Shown piece after piece: positions 10,025-21,424 of a stretch of DNA of 64,000 nt. The notes beneath the pieces were generated by a model. That model saw only the letters and a program-made list of their open reading frames with translations. It ran no database searches and was not told the DNA's origin. Position numbers and translations under genes: made by a program. Numbering within the stretch: position 1 is the first letter of the stretch; each line of letters starts with the position of its first letter. Source of the DNA: Endothia cerciana (Eukaryota; Ascomycota; Sordariomycetes; Diaporthales; Cryphonectriaceae); the NCBI GenBank assembly GCA_026119935.1, contig JALRMH010000018.1, positions 186,001 to 250,000 on the forward strand, in the 5' to 3' direction.

Positions 10025-11743
10025 CTAGTGGTGATGCGCGTGCCCGGCCTCTCCATGGCTGTGCGCCGAGTGACTGCTGTGGCTCCTCACAGAGCCCCCC
10101 ACAGCTGTGGCACTCGTCGAGCAGCATCCCTGGCCGACACAATCATCGACGCACTCCAGCAGACACGTGTCCTCGCCTGCAGCCCTACACCTGCGCATCT
10201 CCGCGGCGCCATCCACGCTGAATGCCTGCTCGGCATCCTGCACATGGCCGTGTGTCTCGTCGAGACAGAACTCGGGTTGGATGGTCGCAGAGTGAATGCC
10301 ATATGCGTGCAGGCACCGGCGCACCCGCCTGGCCAGCTGCATGTACTTCTCGCCGCCGGCCTCGGAGATGGGAAAGGCGACATGAATGTGCATAGATGCG
10401 ACGATCTTGGAGTCGGACAGCTGCCAGATGTGGACGTGGTGGCAGGTGATGACGCCTGGGAGCGCCTCGATATCCTCGCGGATGTCCTGGACCTCGATGC
10501 CCTCGGGCGTGGCCTGCAGAAGGATCTTGGCTGTGGCGAAGGTGAGGGGCAGGGCGGATTTGAGGATGATGAGGGTGATAAAGAGGGATACGGCCGGATC
10601 GGCGTAGTACTTGCCAGGCCAGTCGGTCAACCAGATGATCAGGGCTGTGACGATGACGCCCACGTTGCCAAGAGCGTCGCCTAGGACGTGCAGGACCATG
10701 GCATTCATGCCCATATCCGCGTGGTTGTGGCCGTGGCTCGACTGGCCTGGCTTGCGGGGCTTGTTGTGGTTGTGCGTGTTGTGCAGACTTGAGTCTCTCC
10801 TGGACCGACCACGCTTGGATATAGGGCCAACGTGCTTACCGTTGACGTCGCCCGCGCTGCTGTTCTTTCCGATAAGAGGTGTAGTCTCCGTCGCCTGCTC
10901 GTTCGTGACAGCATTATCATCTTCATCGCCGCTATCCGAGCTCACCTCCTGCGGGTGCGGTCGCGCAGCCGCCAGGATGTCCTGGCGGAAGCTGGAAGGG
11001 TAGATACTGATGTCGTCAATGCTCGTGACATTATTGCGGCCAGTGCTGCCGCGGCGTCGCGACCTGCCACGGTGTGACGCCCTGCTGCCAGTCCTCTCGG
11101 TCGCCTGTGAGGTCTCGTCGAACGATATCCGCTTCGATCCCACGGACGCGGAGCTCTTGTGCTTAGACTTGGACGCCGCGACCTCGGGAAGGTGTTTCAG
11201 GGTCGGGTCGGCATTCTCCTCCTCTTCGGCCTGGTTCGCGCTGACCCTGCCCTCCTCCGCCTCGCTGAGGTCATTGTGTGCATGGTCATGCGCGTGTCCA
11301 TGTTCTTCTTCGTCGCCGTGCTCGTGCCCATGCGAGTGACCGTGTCCCCCAAGCACCAGGAAGCCGACCAGGTTCGACGCAAGACCAAGGGAGCCAACGA
11401 CCAGGATCAGTTTCGGGTTCGAGATCTCGGGGGGCTCGAAGAAGCGCGTGACGGCCTCGAGAACGATCGAGACGCAAAGGGCGATCAGAAAGACGGCGTT
11501 GAAGAAGGCGCCCAGGATCTCGGCGCGCAGCCAGCCGTACGAGTACTTGTCGGTCGTTGCCTTCTGCGCGAGGCGGACAGCCCAGAGCCCGACCAGCAGC
11601 GAGATGATGTCGTTGAGCATGTGGAAGGCGTCGGCCATCAGAGCCAGGGAGTGGACGACGAAGCCGGAGATCAGCTCGACAAGGAAGAAGGCGATGTCGA
11701 TTGCCAGCATGATGCTGATGCGAGTAGACTTTGACCACGCCAT
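10025..11743 (-). CDS. ZRC1: Vacuolar-type zinc/cobalt transporter, cation diffusion facilitator family
   Basis: A single 572-codon exon. Six membrane helices: TM1 at about residues 10-30, TM2 at 33-55, TM3 at 75-95 and TM4 at 110-131, then a very long cytosolic loop (about 132-345), then TM5 and TM6. TM2 contains H41 and D45 (FHMLND) and TM5 contains H352 and D356 (HVLGD), the two HxxxD pairs that form the zinc site in CDF proteins. The TM4-TM5 loop opens with a His-rich run (GHGHSHGHEHG and further HxH repeats), as in Zrc1/Cot1, and then becomes Ser/Arg-rich. The C-terminal domain is followed by another His-rich tail. By family knowledge it moves zinc into the vacuole or secretory route in exchange for protons. 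Yeast ZRC1 and COT1 cannot be told apart here, so the symbol names the family. Start is the first ATG of the frame, right before TM1. Confidence 0.93.
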   Translation of the reverse strand: MAWSKSTRISIMLAIDIAFFLVELISGFVVHSLALMADAFHMLNDIISLLVGLWAVRLAQKATTDKYSYGWLRAEILGAFFNAVFLIALCVSIVLEAVTRFFEPPEISNPKLILVVGSLGLASNLVGFLVLGGHGHSHGHEHGDEEEHGHAHDHAHNDLSEAEEGRVSANQAEEEENADPTLKHLPEVAASKSKHKSSASVGSKRISFDETSQATERTGSRASHRGRSRRRGSTGRNNVTSIDDISIYPSSFRQDILAAARPHPQEVSSDSGDEDDNAVTNEQATETTPLIGKNSSAGDVNGKHVGPISKRGRSRRDSSLHNTHNHNKPRKPGQSSHGHNHADMGMNAMVLHVLGDALGNVGVIVTALIIWLTDWPGKYYADPAVSLFITLIILKSALPLTFATAKILLQATPEGIEVQDIREDIEALPGVITCHHVHIWQLSDSKIVASMHIHVAFPISEAGGEKYMQLARRVRRCLHAYGIHSATIQPEFCLDETHGHVQDAEQAFSVDGAAEMRRCRAAGEDTCLLECVDDCVGQGCCSTSATAVGGSVRSHSSHSAHSHGEAGHAHHH

Positions 11744-14295
11744 CTTTCCTTACCGTCGGGGGCTCCGTTGCCCTCCTCACGACGAGCGTCTGACGTTTGA
11801 CTGAGCCGGGCGATAGCCTTGTTAATCAGACGTCGGTCAGAGACGCTGAGGGCGCGACCCAAAGGATTTGGGTGTGGTGTTCAGGCGTTTTTGGAGCTGG
11901 CATGTGTCGTGGCTCAAATGCTGAGCAACGTTGCTGTTGTTGCACTTGACTGAGAAAGAGCTGGTGGGTCAGTGCGCCGTCGTCGGTGCATAGCAGGGTG
12001 GAGTCGCAGGAGTCGCAAGAGCGCTATCTGCTATCAAAGCGCCGTCGACGAGCGCCACTGCGTAATGTCTGAGAGGCATGTACAGTGACGTCGCTACCCC
12101 CAATTGACTACAAACTTCACAAACAGAAGAGCAGTTCCCCCAAGCTCATACAAATGCTTGTAAAACTGCCACCGCACACAAGAGCATCAGCATATTCCGG
12201 CATCTACCAACAGGTTTGTGCGAACAGATTGCGACCCGCACTCCACAGCTGAGGAACGCCGCGAAAAAAGGCCCATCACGGAGGCAGCATTTGCCGGGAC
12301 CAGGGTTGAGCTGTGGGGATGATCAGATTACATGCTGAGGATTGCCGAGGCCGAGCACCTCATTTCCTTCACTATCTCGCGACTTTAACTCTGTACTCTA
12401 TAAATCATAGATTGGGGGTGGAGCAAAGTGCGATGCGCGACCCTCTGTAGTACGGCGGCTGGACGGCTGAGGATTCTATTCTGGAGGTGCCCCTACGTAC
12501 AGTAGCGTGGCATGTGCGGCCAAAGTACATAACCTAACCCAGTACCTAAAACCGAACGAGAGGAATGACATCAGGCGGGACCACGGCAGCCTCACAAGGC
12601 GACATATCATACATCCCATCTCACAGAATCGTTACACAGCATTACCGGGTGCCACCGGGTGCCGCTGCTTTGTCAGCACCGATCTCGCTCGCCACCCACG
12701 GCCGCCACGCCTACTTCCCGACCCATGGCGATCTGATCCGTGACCGAATGCAGCATAATGATTATATACATCCAGACCAGACCACCCGAAGCAGACCTCT
12801 CTCACCTTCCCGCGATGCTCCGTCAGCTTCTGCAAACCCGGACCCTGCCTTTCTTTTCTTCGTCGTGGTTGCCAACCCATGCAACGATATGACTCCAAAA
12901 TGCGGCGATGCCCTACGCTAGAGCGCAGGACTGGGACCTTTCAACACCCCATCCGGCAGCTAGTATATCATCCGAGAATGTGGCTTTGGCTGGCTGAATG
13001 AGACTCCATTGGTTGTTCGGCTCAATCCTCTTCTTCGCCAAGGACAGATACCCTGCAGGCTGGACGAATTAGAGACAGATATCTCCGTGCCAGCTAAAGG
13101 GCTCGATAGATGCATCTACCTCAGACATGGCCTCGGAAGCAAACTCTGTCTGTTAAGTCAACAGCCGAGGATACCCTGAGGAATATTCTGGGATCATGCT
13201 ATTAACCACCTTGACATCTTTTCTTGTCTTTGGTTTTTCCTTTCTGTTCTTTTGCTGTGACATGTCCAGCCATATACCCACCTGAGGGCATCATGACATG
13301 TCTGAGAGTTGACCAGACTAGGGCGTGGAACCTAGGAGGTTGAGGGGTTGAGGGGTTCATCAACTGGGAAAAAAGGCTTAACCAGGGGAGCAGATTTCCT
13401 CGAGTGAGGTATTTGAAGAGCAGGATGTGTCGTTGGGGCCTACAAGTGTCTGACCTCCAGTGATGCATTAGGTGTGACAGCTGTGTTGACGACTTGGACA
13501 GATCCCCAGAAAATGGTTGGCGTTGACATAGAGGTAGGTATAGGCAGTCTTTGGCCCCGGCACCTTCGGGCAGCTCAGGCGGAAGAAGGGTTCAATCAGC
13601 TTGGGAGTGTCAGCCTACGTCTTTATTTCCCCCCCCCCATAATGTGCTTCTTGTCTGTATAGTTCCTAGTCACAGTATGATGGCTCTCGTCGACTTTTCA
13701 TGTCATATGACTGCATTTCACTCATGATTGACATCCATCGTCTGGGGGAGGTGGTCCCCAGGAAGCAGCACCGATTTGGTGTGTGGATAAGATACATTTG
13801 CCAACGAGAAAAGCAGGCACGCGAATCAGTGGTGCTCGCAAGCGTGGGATGCAGACAGATGCATGCCAGGAAATGGAGGGAGGGCACCATCAGCTTGTTG
13901 GCTCGCGTGGGCGGGCGAATTGAGGAGCAGAGCACAATCCTCATGTCAGACACCATCTGTGAAAGGGAGGTCATGTGTCGCTACCACCGGGCCCTCATAT
14001 TTTGGGACAAGTTTGCTGAACGTTGCGCCGTCGTACTGAGATAAACGACACAACCTCGACACCATCTTCCGTCATCCCTCACGAGGTGTTCGTCCACCCA
14101 TCGGAGTCTCGTATCCTCCTGGGACTCGCATCCTCGGGTCGATGATATCGCGTCTCGCGAATCACAAGGAAAGAGGGCTGGTCAGAGCGAATGCCAAGGC
14201 CTCATGATGCGCCGCTCTGATCTGGATGTAGAGCTTGGCCGGTGGAAGCGCTGGGCTGTGCAGTCTGTGTGTGCAGGAGTGTGCAGGTGTGTGTG

Positions 14296-14345
<50 letters not shown>

Positions 14346-17300
14346 CTGTGTGTGGATAACAAAGCGGTCACGCGAACATGAAATTTCCATGCAGACGAAG
14401 AGCGCGTCTTCTCCACCGGAGACATACCAGTATGCATGTTGCGGATGGAACTTCCGAAGACGATTCGGCAAGTGCTCAGCCACGGGCTGGCCTTTTGACG
14501 GGACTCGGATCGATTCCACCCTGTGCTTGACGGATCGGCACCGCACGCATAACTTCGCAGATATGTCCCAGCAATGTTTGGGGGTTCGCTGGAAGGAGGC
14601 TGCCATGTTCATATGAGAGCTCCTGAGCGCCGTGATTGGGGAACATTCGTCTCACATATAAGGCTGAACGACACTATAGATTAGCAGGCGTCGTATTCAC
14701 GGCCGCCAAGGCGATTTCACTAAGCTGGAAGATCAGCGTCCGGCTGGGCTTCTCTGAGCCAAGGATGAACTTTGGATGAGACACAGCAGAGGCTGCGGCA
14801 TCTCTTCCAACCTTACGACGGAAGAGCTCCCGCGCAGTACACCGAGCGACGCGATCGTAGCGTGTGACAGAGCTTGGATAAAGACGACATGACCAGCTCC
14901 GATCAGTCTGTACATTGTGCTCAACAGGCTGGCAAGGAGACAGCATTCGGGCGCATGAGAATGTCCAGGGAAGCAGGGAAGCCTCTAGGTGGCCCAGCAC
15001 GAACCTGGTCTGGCCGAAGAGATGCACTCTCGCGGCTCCTAGGTTGGTACTCTGGACCCGTACTCGTGTCGGATGCTGAGCCGTGTGCATTCAAGAGTTC
15101 CAAGATTCGTAGTCGACAGGACGAGGCAGACGGCCCATGGTGCTCGCTCTCCTAAGCGAAGCCCCGGATGGCGACAGATCGTCCCGGCACCAGATGTCGC
15201 AGTTGTTTGTTTCTCCGTTGACCAGACTCGAGCGTCGAGTGGTAGCGCAATCTCGACAATCGGCTTGCGAGGCCCAGAAAACATACGGCGCTGATCGCCG
15301 AGACGCCACTGGGCTATACGCAGACGTAGATACCTGAGACTGCAGCCTGTTGGCAGGGAGAAGGAGGGCGGTCCGTAGGAGAGGCCATCTAGAGCACGGC
15401 CTCTCCCAGACTGCCAGGAGAGACGGAGGCTGAAGTGGCTTCTCTGAATCTGGAAGTCGTCTGCGGCGTCGTTTCTTCTGTATTACCTAAGAGCGCCACC
15501 CTCGCCCACCTACCCCGTGTGTAGAATCTTGGTACGGAAGCCACCGTGACCTGTCTTGCCATAGTATCTTCCCATCCGACCAGCCCCTTGGGACCCGCGG
15601 ACTGCTGGCGCATCTCTCATGCTCGGAATCCTGGGCCTTTGCCACCCTGCAGGGTTCAGCGGAGAGAATCCGCATTCTCTCCGAGTCGCTCTCGGGACGA
15701 CTTCATTCATCCCACGACGCAACCTTCAGTGGCGGCTACCATCCAACCTGCCTCGTGCCGATTCGATAGATTCAAACTTTCCGAGATGCTCTCACTTGAG
15801 CAGCACCTCGCCTCTGGTCATCTTTCCCCCTCTCCTCTCTGCCTAGGGCCTCTAGGGTGTGAACACAAGCCTTCCGACGGGTGCAGTGCCGTCCTCCCGC
15901 ACCGCCTCCCGCGCCGTCATGCCAGCCCCCCCCCCCCCACGAGGTTTCATTGCGTCCGTCGTACAGGACCCCCGTGTGCTCCTCGACTTCGTTGCACATA
16001 CGGTATGCAACATTAATGAGTGTCTTCTGCCTTCAGGACGAAGGACCGGGTTGCGCCCCTTGCTGACGTGCCTGCGTGTCCCAGGATATAACTCACTACC
16101 ATCTTGCCTTGACCGGCATGGCCTGACTTCGGTCCTGAAGCAAGGGTGCTGCCGGCCGGGGAGACTGGGAGCCCGTGGCCGTCTTCGATAAATCTCGATG
16201 TTGGTGTGAGCGCCCACGGGTAATAGATGGTCCAACTCGGTTGGAACGGATGCCGTGCTTCCTATCTGGTCGTCCATGGTCTCGTCATGAGCCAAAGCCG
16301 GACCGGACCTTGCAGTAGCGGCTCTTTAGATGAGCCCCCGTTGGCTTACGTTTCACTATCCTCAATGGTCACAGTGGAAGGAAACTCTGCTGAATTAGGA
16401 CCGTACCGGGCCCGGTGGTAACCGTCCACGAATCGGCAGCCATCTCCGACAAGAGCCTGCCGAACCGTGTCACGGCGGCTCGAATCTGCACGCCGTTCCT
16501 CGTCTCATGTAATGGATGGAAGCGGGATCACCTGGCCGACTGCAGATTTGCTGATTTGATACGACAGCCAGGAGCGCCGGGACAACGCGTTCTGCGCGAC
16601 TTGTGATGCTGCTGAAAGTCGTACATGAGGACGGCTTGCAGTTGACGGCGGGCCCGGTCATCTCGTGGGATCTTCCGACTAGCCCGATCCAAAGAAACCC
16701 ACTTGATTAGAGGAATTCCGGCCCGGGCTGCCGCCCCGGGCACCATGCCGCAATCAAGAGACGCCCTGCGTTGAGGGTTGTGCTTCGACGCACCTGCTTG
16801 ATAGTAGTACTCAGCAGCAGCACTCTGTGATTCTGCCCAGAGATCGATGTCCTCACCCTGTCGCACTTTCTATTGGATGACGCGGCCCATGGGCTTGTTT
16901 CTTCTATACACACACCGGCGGCACAACAGCCCTCAGGGTGTATCTGCTACAGCATCCGGCTTACCAAAGTCGTGCAGCACGAACCACGGACAGACTCGCA
17001 CACCCGTTGGCATCGAGACGACACCGCGGCATTCCCAGCAGGTGTTGTCCGATACAGACGACACCTAGACCCGCGCAGCGCGTCTTGCGGCCGTCGTGAG
17101 AGGGGCCCAAGTATTTTCTATGCCGTGCTAGCAAGCGACGACCAAGGGCTGGGAGCGGACCAAGATATCAACAGCACAACGTAGCATGGCAGCATGAGAG
17201 TCAAGATGTTTATGAAGGATCGGCGGGCTATCAACCGCCTAGTTGACAGGGGTCTAAGACCCCAGCTCTTTGCATTCCCGAATTACCGTCTCACGAGGTC

Positions 17301-18373
17301 AGGATGCAGGAACTTCGGTCCATCTCGCGATGTCCAACAGGGAACCCTGCCTGTGCTAACGGGGCTACAGCCATCAAAACGTCCCGACTGGAAAAGCATG
17401 TATCGATACTCGATACTTGTGAACTTCGGGCATGCATCCTGTCTTCAGGGTTGCAACATCCTGGGGACTGAACCTCAACTGCCTATCCGAACGTCGATGC
17501 GACGTCAAGACCCTACTCAGCGTCCATGAGTCCATCAGCAGAGATGGTCAGAATGTTGAGCCAATCCTGTTCTCATCAGCGGTATCAGTGTGCTCCACCA
17601 TTTCCTTTTCTTACAGTTTGGACCCTACCGTAAAGTCCGCCGCTCATGCGGTCCGTCCCTACCGACGTGCCTGTTTCCCTTCACAAGCTGCGATAAATGA
17701 GATCTTAAAGCAGAACGGTCAAGTGACATGACGCTGCGCTGACCAGGCACACTCTGAAAAGGCTCAGGAAATATTCCCACTGGTCACACTCTCTCCACTC
17801 TGACAGGTCCATGTATTTCAATATGCATGATAGCCTGTCGTTGTAGATCTTTCATAAGACCGTGCCTTGACGGGACATACGGGGCCGAGCTTGGTTTCTG
17901 ATGTACCTCACGTGCCGGATCTCTACCAGACTTTCCCAGTCTAACCTGTGGTTCTCGTGGATTTATGAACAAGGGTTTCTGCGATCGACTTATCATTCGA
18001 GGATTTGTTCGATCTTCTTCATTCATGTTGCGGCTAAATCTCGGGAGGCGAGAGGTGCCAATCCCAGAACGCTCCAGGCTTATTATATAGAAATCGCGTC
18101 ACCCCACGATTACCCAGATAATGGCCTGCCTCCGTTTACAGCCACCACATTTCCATCTTGGGTTCACCAGAATCTGACTCCAAAGACCCCTTTTTATTTC
18201 CTGTCACTTCACTCGTTCCTCGTGCAAACAGTCACACTCGTTTCCTGAACGCCAGACTGAAACCTAGTGGTTAGCCTGGTGCTCTCTCGCCTTTGCGGGC
18301 CCTTCCAGCTGTCTCGCAACATCAAGTTCACCCGACATGCACACTAAACAGTGAGTTTTCAAGGCCACGCAAC
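11744..18373. other. 6.6 kb stretch without a recognisable gene
   Basis: The longest ORFs here are about 100-156 codons, overlap in several frames on both strands and show no domain or membrane pattern I recognise. No tRNA B-box, rRNA or transposon terminal repeat was seen, and the base composition does not look strongly AT-shifted as heavily RIP-mutated fungal DNA would. The segment includes the promoter of the zinc transporter (right of 11743), a (TG)n tract at 14298-14343, C10 at 13629-13638 and C13 at 15926-15938. The last few hundred bases before 18374 are likely the promoter and leader of the beta-glucosidase, with an AT-rich TTATTATATAG at about 18077. Long non-coding transcripts or decayed genes are possible. 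Confidence 0.5.
14298..14343. repeat. (TG)n microsatellite of about 22 units
   Basis: An uninterrupted alternating TG run followed by degenerate TG-rich sequence. It creates apparent Thr-His or Cys-Val repeat ORFs in several frames, which should not be taken as proteins. Such tracts can adopt Z-DNA and are hypervariable. Confidence 0.95.
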
Positions 18374-21300
18374 ATGACGACAATAGAGGCTGCAAGAGAG
18401 CTGGCTATGGACAGTGACGTCGACCTCGATGCGTCTCCTTTGGAGCCATCCCCGATGGAAGCATCCCCTTTTGAAAGCGCCGGATCGTGCCTCACCCCTG
18501 ACACGGACATTTCTGCGCCGGATAGCCTAGATCCGATACAGAGGACCCTCAGCAAAGATAGGGTATGGGCAAGGAAGAAGATCGCTCAGCTTACGCAAGA
18601 AGAGAAGGTCAGCTTGTCATCTTTGAAATTCAGAAATCTTCGAAGGCCACTGACGTCTCTAGGTCTCATTGCTAACAGCAGCTGATTTCTGGAGAACGAA
18701 AGCAATCACTTCCAAAGGCATACCAGCGGCGAAAACGAGCGATGGGCCTAACGGTGCTCGAGGCGGGATTTTTGTGGGCGGCACAAAGGTATCCCTATCA
18801 CCTAAATGCAGAAAGCTCGAGAACCCAAATATTGACCAGTGCATAGGCGGCATTGTTTCCTTGTGGTGTCTCGCTTGCCGCAACATGGAATCGAGAACTG
18901 CTGTATGAAGTCGGTCAGCACCTTGCCGATGAGGCAAAGGGGAGATCGGCCCACATTCTGCTTGCCCCGACGGTCTGCATGCACCGCCATCCCCTAGGTG
19001 GCAGAAATTTCGAATCATTCTCAGAGGATCCGCTCCTGACGGGAAAGCTGGCTGCTCAATATATTCGTGGTTTGCAACAGAAGGGCGTGGCTGCCACTAT
19101 CAAGCGTTCGTAATGCCTTCGAGACATTCGATCCATCTCAGCTGACGCGCTCGCCAGACTTTGTTGGGAACGAGCAGGAGACGCATCGGTTGACGATAGA
19201 TTCCGTCGTCCAGGAGCGACCCTTACGGGAGATTTATCTGAAGCCATTCGAGATCGCTGTGCGGGAGGCCAATCCATGGGCTATCATGACATCCTACAAC
19301 CTTGTTAATGGCGTGCACGCGGACATGAACACCCATAATCTAAGAGACATTCTCCGCGGTGAATGGGGTTATGACGGGTAAGTGTGAATTCCAAGAAGAG
19401 GAAATCTAAGTCGAAGAAACTTACAAGTCCCGCAGAACGGTGATGTCAGATTGGGGAGGTGTGAACTCAACGGTCGAGGCGATTAGAGCGGGATGCGATG
19501 TCGAGTTCCCTTTTTCAACCAAGTGGAGGTTTGAGAAGGTTCTCGTGGCACTCGAGAAACGACAGATTTCGCTACAAGACATAGACCAGGCCGCAGAGAA
19601 CGTTCTGACTCTGGTACATAGAGTCAGAGGAGACGACATGTCTGAAGAGAGGCCAGAGCGGCAAGACAACCAACCAAAGACACGAGCTCTCATCCGAGAA
19701 GCGGGTGCGCAAGGTTTAACGCTACTAAAGAACGAAGGAGCGATACTACCAATTGACCGAAAGAAGGCCAAGGTCGCAGTCATAGGTCCTAATGCGAATC
19801 GCGCAATCGCAGGGGGCGGAGGCAGTGCAAGTCTCAACCCCTACTACAATACGCTGCCTCTGGAAAGCATCAAGAGGGCCACAGATCAGGAGATTATATA
19901 TGCTCAGGGGTGCCATATTAACAAGTGGCTACCTGTGGCATCGCCATTCTGCAAGACGAAGGAGGGCCAACCTGGCGTGGCGATTGACTGGTTTGCAGGC
20001 GACAAATTCAAAGGTTCGCCTGTGGTCAACCAGAGACGGACGAATACCGACTTGTTCCTGTGGGACTCTGCACCACTTGCACAAGCTGGTCCGGAATGGT
20101 CAGCCATTGCGACGACGTACCTCACCCCAACGACTACCGGAAAACACACTATCAGCTTCATGAGCGTCGGGCCTGGGAAGCTGTACCTGGACGGCAAACT
20201 TGTACTGGATCTGTGGAACTGGACGGAAGAGGGCGAGGCGATGTTCGACGGCTCGATCGATTATCTCGTCGAGGTAGACATGCGAGCCAGCAAGGCCATT
20301 GAGCTCAGGGTTGAGATGACGAATGAGCTGCGGCCGTTGTCGAAGCAGAAGCAATTCAACATGACGCACAAATATGGCGGCTGCCGTATCGGCTTCAAGG
20401 AGGAGGACAAAGTCGATCATCTCCAGGAGGCGGTAGAAGCGGCCAAGAAGTCCGACGTGACGGTGGTGATAGTGGGTCTCGATGCCGAGTGGGAATCGGA
20501 AGGCTATGACAGGCAGACGATGGATCTGCCTTCGGACGGTAGCCAGGATCGTCTCATCGAGGCTGTCCTAAAGGCGAACCCGAGGACTGTGGTGATCAAC
20601 CAGTCTGGATCGCCGGTGACGATGCCGTGGGCCGATAGAGTCCCTGCGATCGTTCAAGCGTGGTATCAGGGGCAGGAGGCCGGTAATGCCCTGGCAGATG
20701 TGCTGTTTGGGTTGAAGAACCCTAGCGGGAAGCTTCCGGTGGGTGCAACTGATCAATCACTCGGTAACGCCCCCTGAGTTGGACTGGTAGCTGACAGGAA
20801 GGCATTTGTTCGAAGTGCACATTCCCCCGCCGCATTGAAGATGCACCCGCCTACCACAACTGGCCCGGCGAGAACCTCGAGGTAGTCTACGGCGAGGGCC
20901 TCTACATCGGCTACAGGCACTACGAGCGCGCCCGCATCACCCCGCTCTTCCCATTCGGCCATGGGCTGTCCTACACGACGTTCGAGTATGGGCGGCCATC
21001 CCTCTCTTCTAAGATCCTAACCGCATCCGAACCCGTCATTATGATGCTTGCCGTGAGCAACATCGGAGAGGTTGACGGTTTCGAGACGGTCCAGGTCTAC
21101 GTGAGGGATGTCAAGTCGCGCCTGCCTCGTCCTGAAAAGGAGCTCGTGGCCTTCGAGAAGGTCTGGCTTGAGGCAGGCGAGACGAAGCATCTGCGGGTGA
21201 GCATTGGTAAGCATGCTGTTGGGTACTATGATACGAGCTTGAAAGCGTGGGTTGCGGAGGAGGGCGCATTTGAGGTACTTGTTGGGGCTTCGAGTGTCGA

Positions 21301-21424
21301 TATTAGGTAAGTTGCTTGAGGTGTCTCCCCGATGGCGGTGTGATGAGAATGATGCTAATTATACGATCATCGCAGGCGGAAGATCTCATTTGAGGTAAAG
21401 GAGTCGTTCACCTGGATCTTTTAG
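18374..21424 (+). CDS. GH3 beta-glucosidase with PA14 insert, probably intracellular
   Basis: Hydrolyses beta-glucosides from the non-reducing end. Seven exons: 18374-18607, 18663-18788, 18847-19105, 19158-19377, 19436-20738, 20816-21306 and 21376-21424, giving 893 aa with every junction in frame. Order of parts: a Ser/Pro/Glu-rich N-terminal extension of about 60 residues, the GH3 N-terminal TIM barrel (TSDGPNGARG, HRHPLGGRNFESFSEDP, VMSDWGG with nucleophile Asp at residue 285), the GH3 C-terminal domain interrupted by a PA14 carbohydrate-binding module (around residues 445-570, WFAGDKF...GKLYLDGKLV), the WESEGYDR segment (Glu 633/635 include the probable acid/base), and a fibronectin-III-like end (FPFGHGLSYTTFEYG). 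No signal peptide is seen, so a cytosolic enzyme is inferred. The 20739-20815 intron is the least certain: its acceptor at GAAG gives Pro-Cys-Thr where relatives usually have Pro-Val-Thr. No cluster partners are nearby. Confidence 0.9.

Noticed and set aside
10028..11734. Long + strand ORFs (up to 218 codons) over the zinc transporter
   Set aside because: Antisense shadows of a well-supported CDF transporter with both HxxxD motifs.
14162..14616. ORFs with Thr-His or Cys-Val repeats on both strands
   Set aside because: They are readings of the (TG)n microsatellite in different frames and have no flanking homology.
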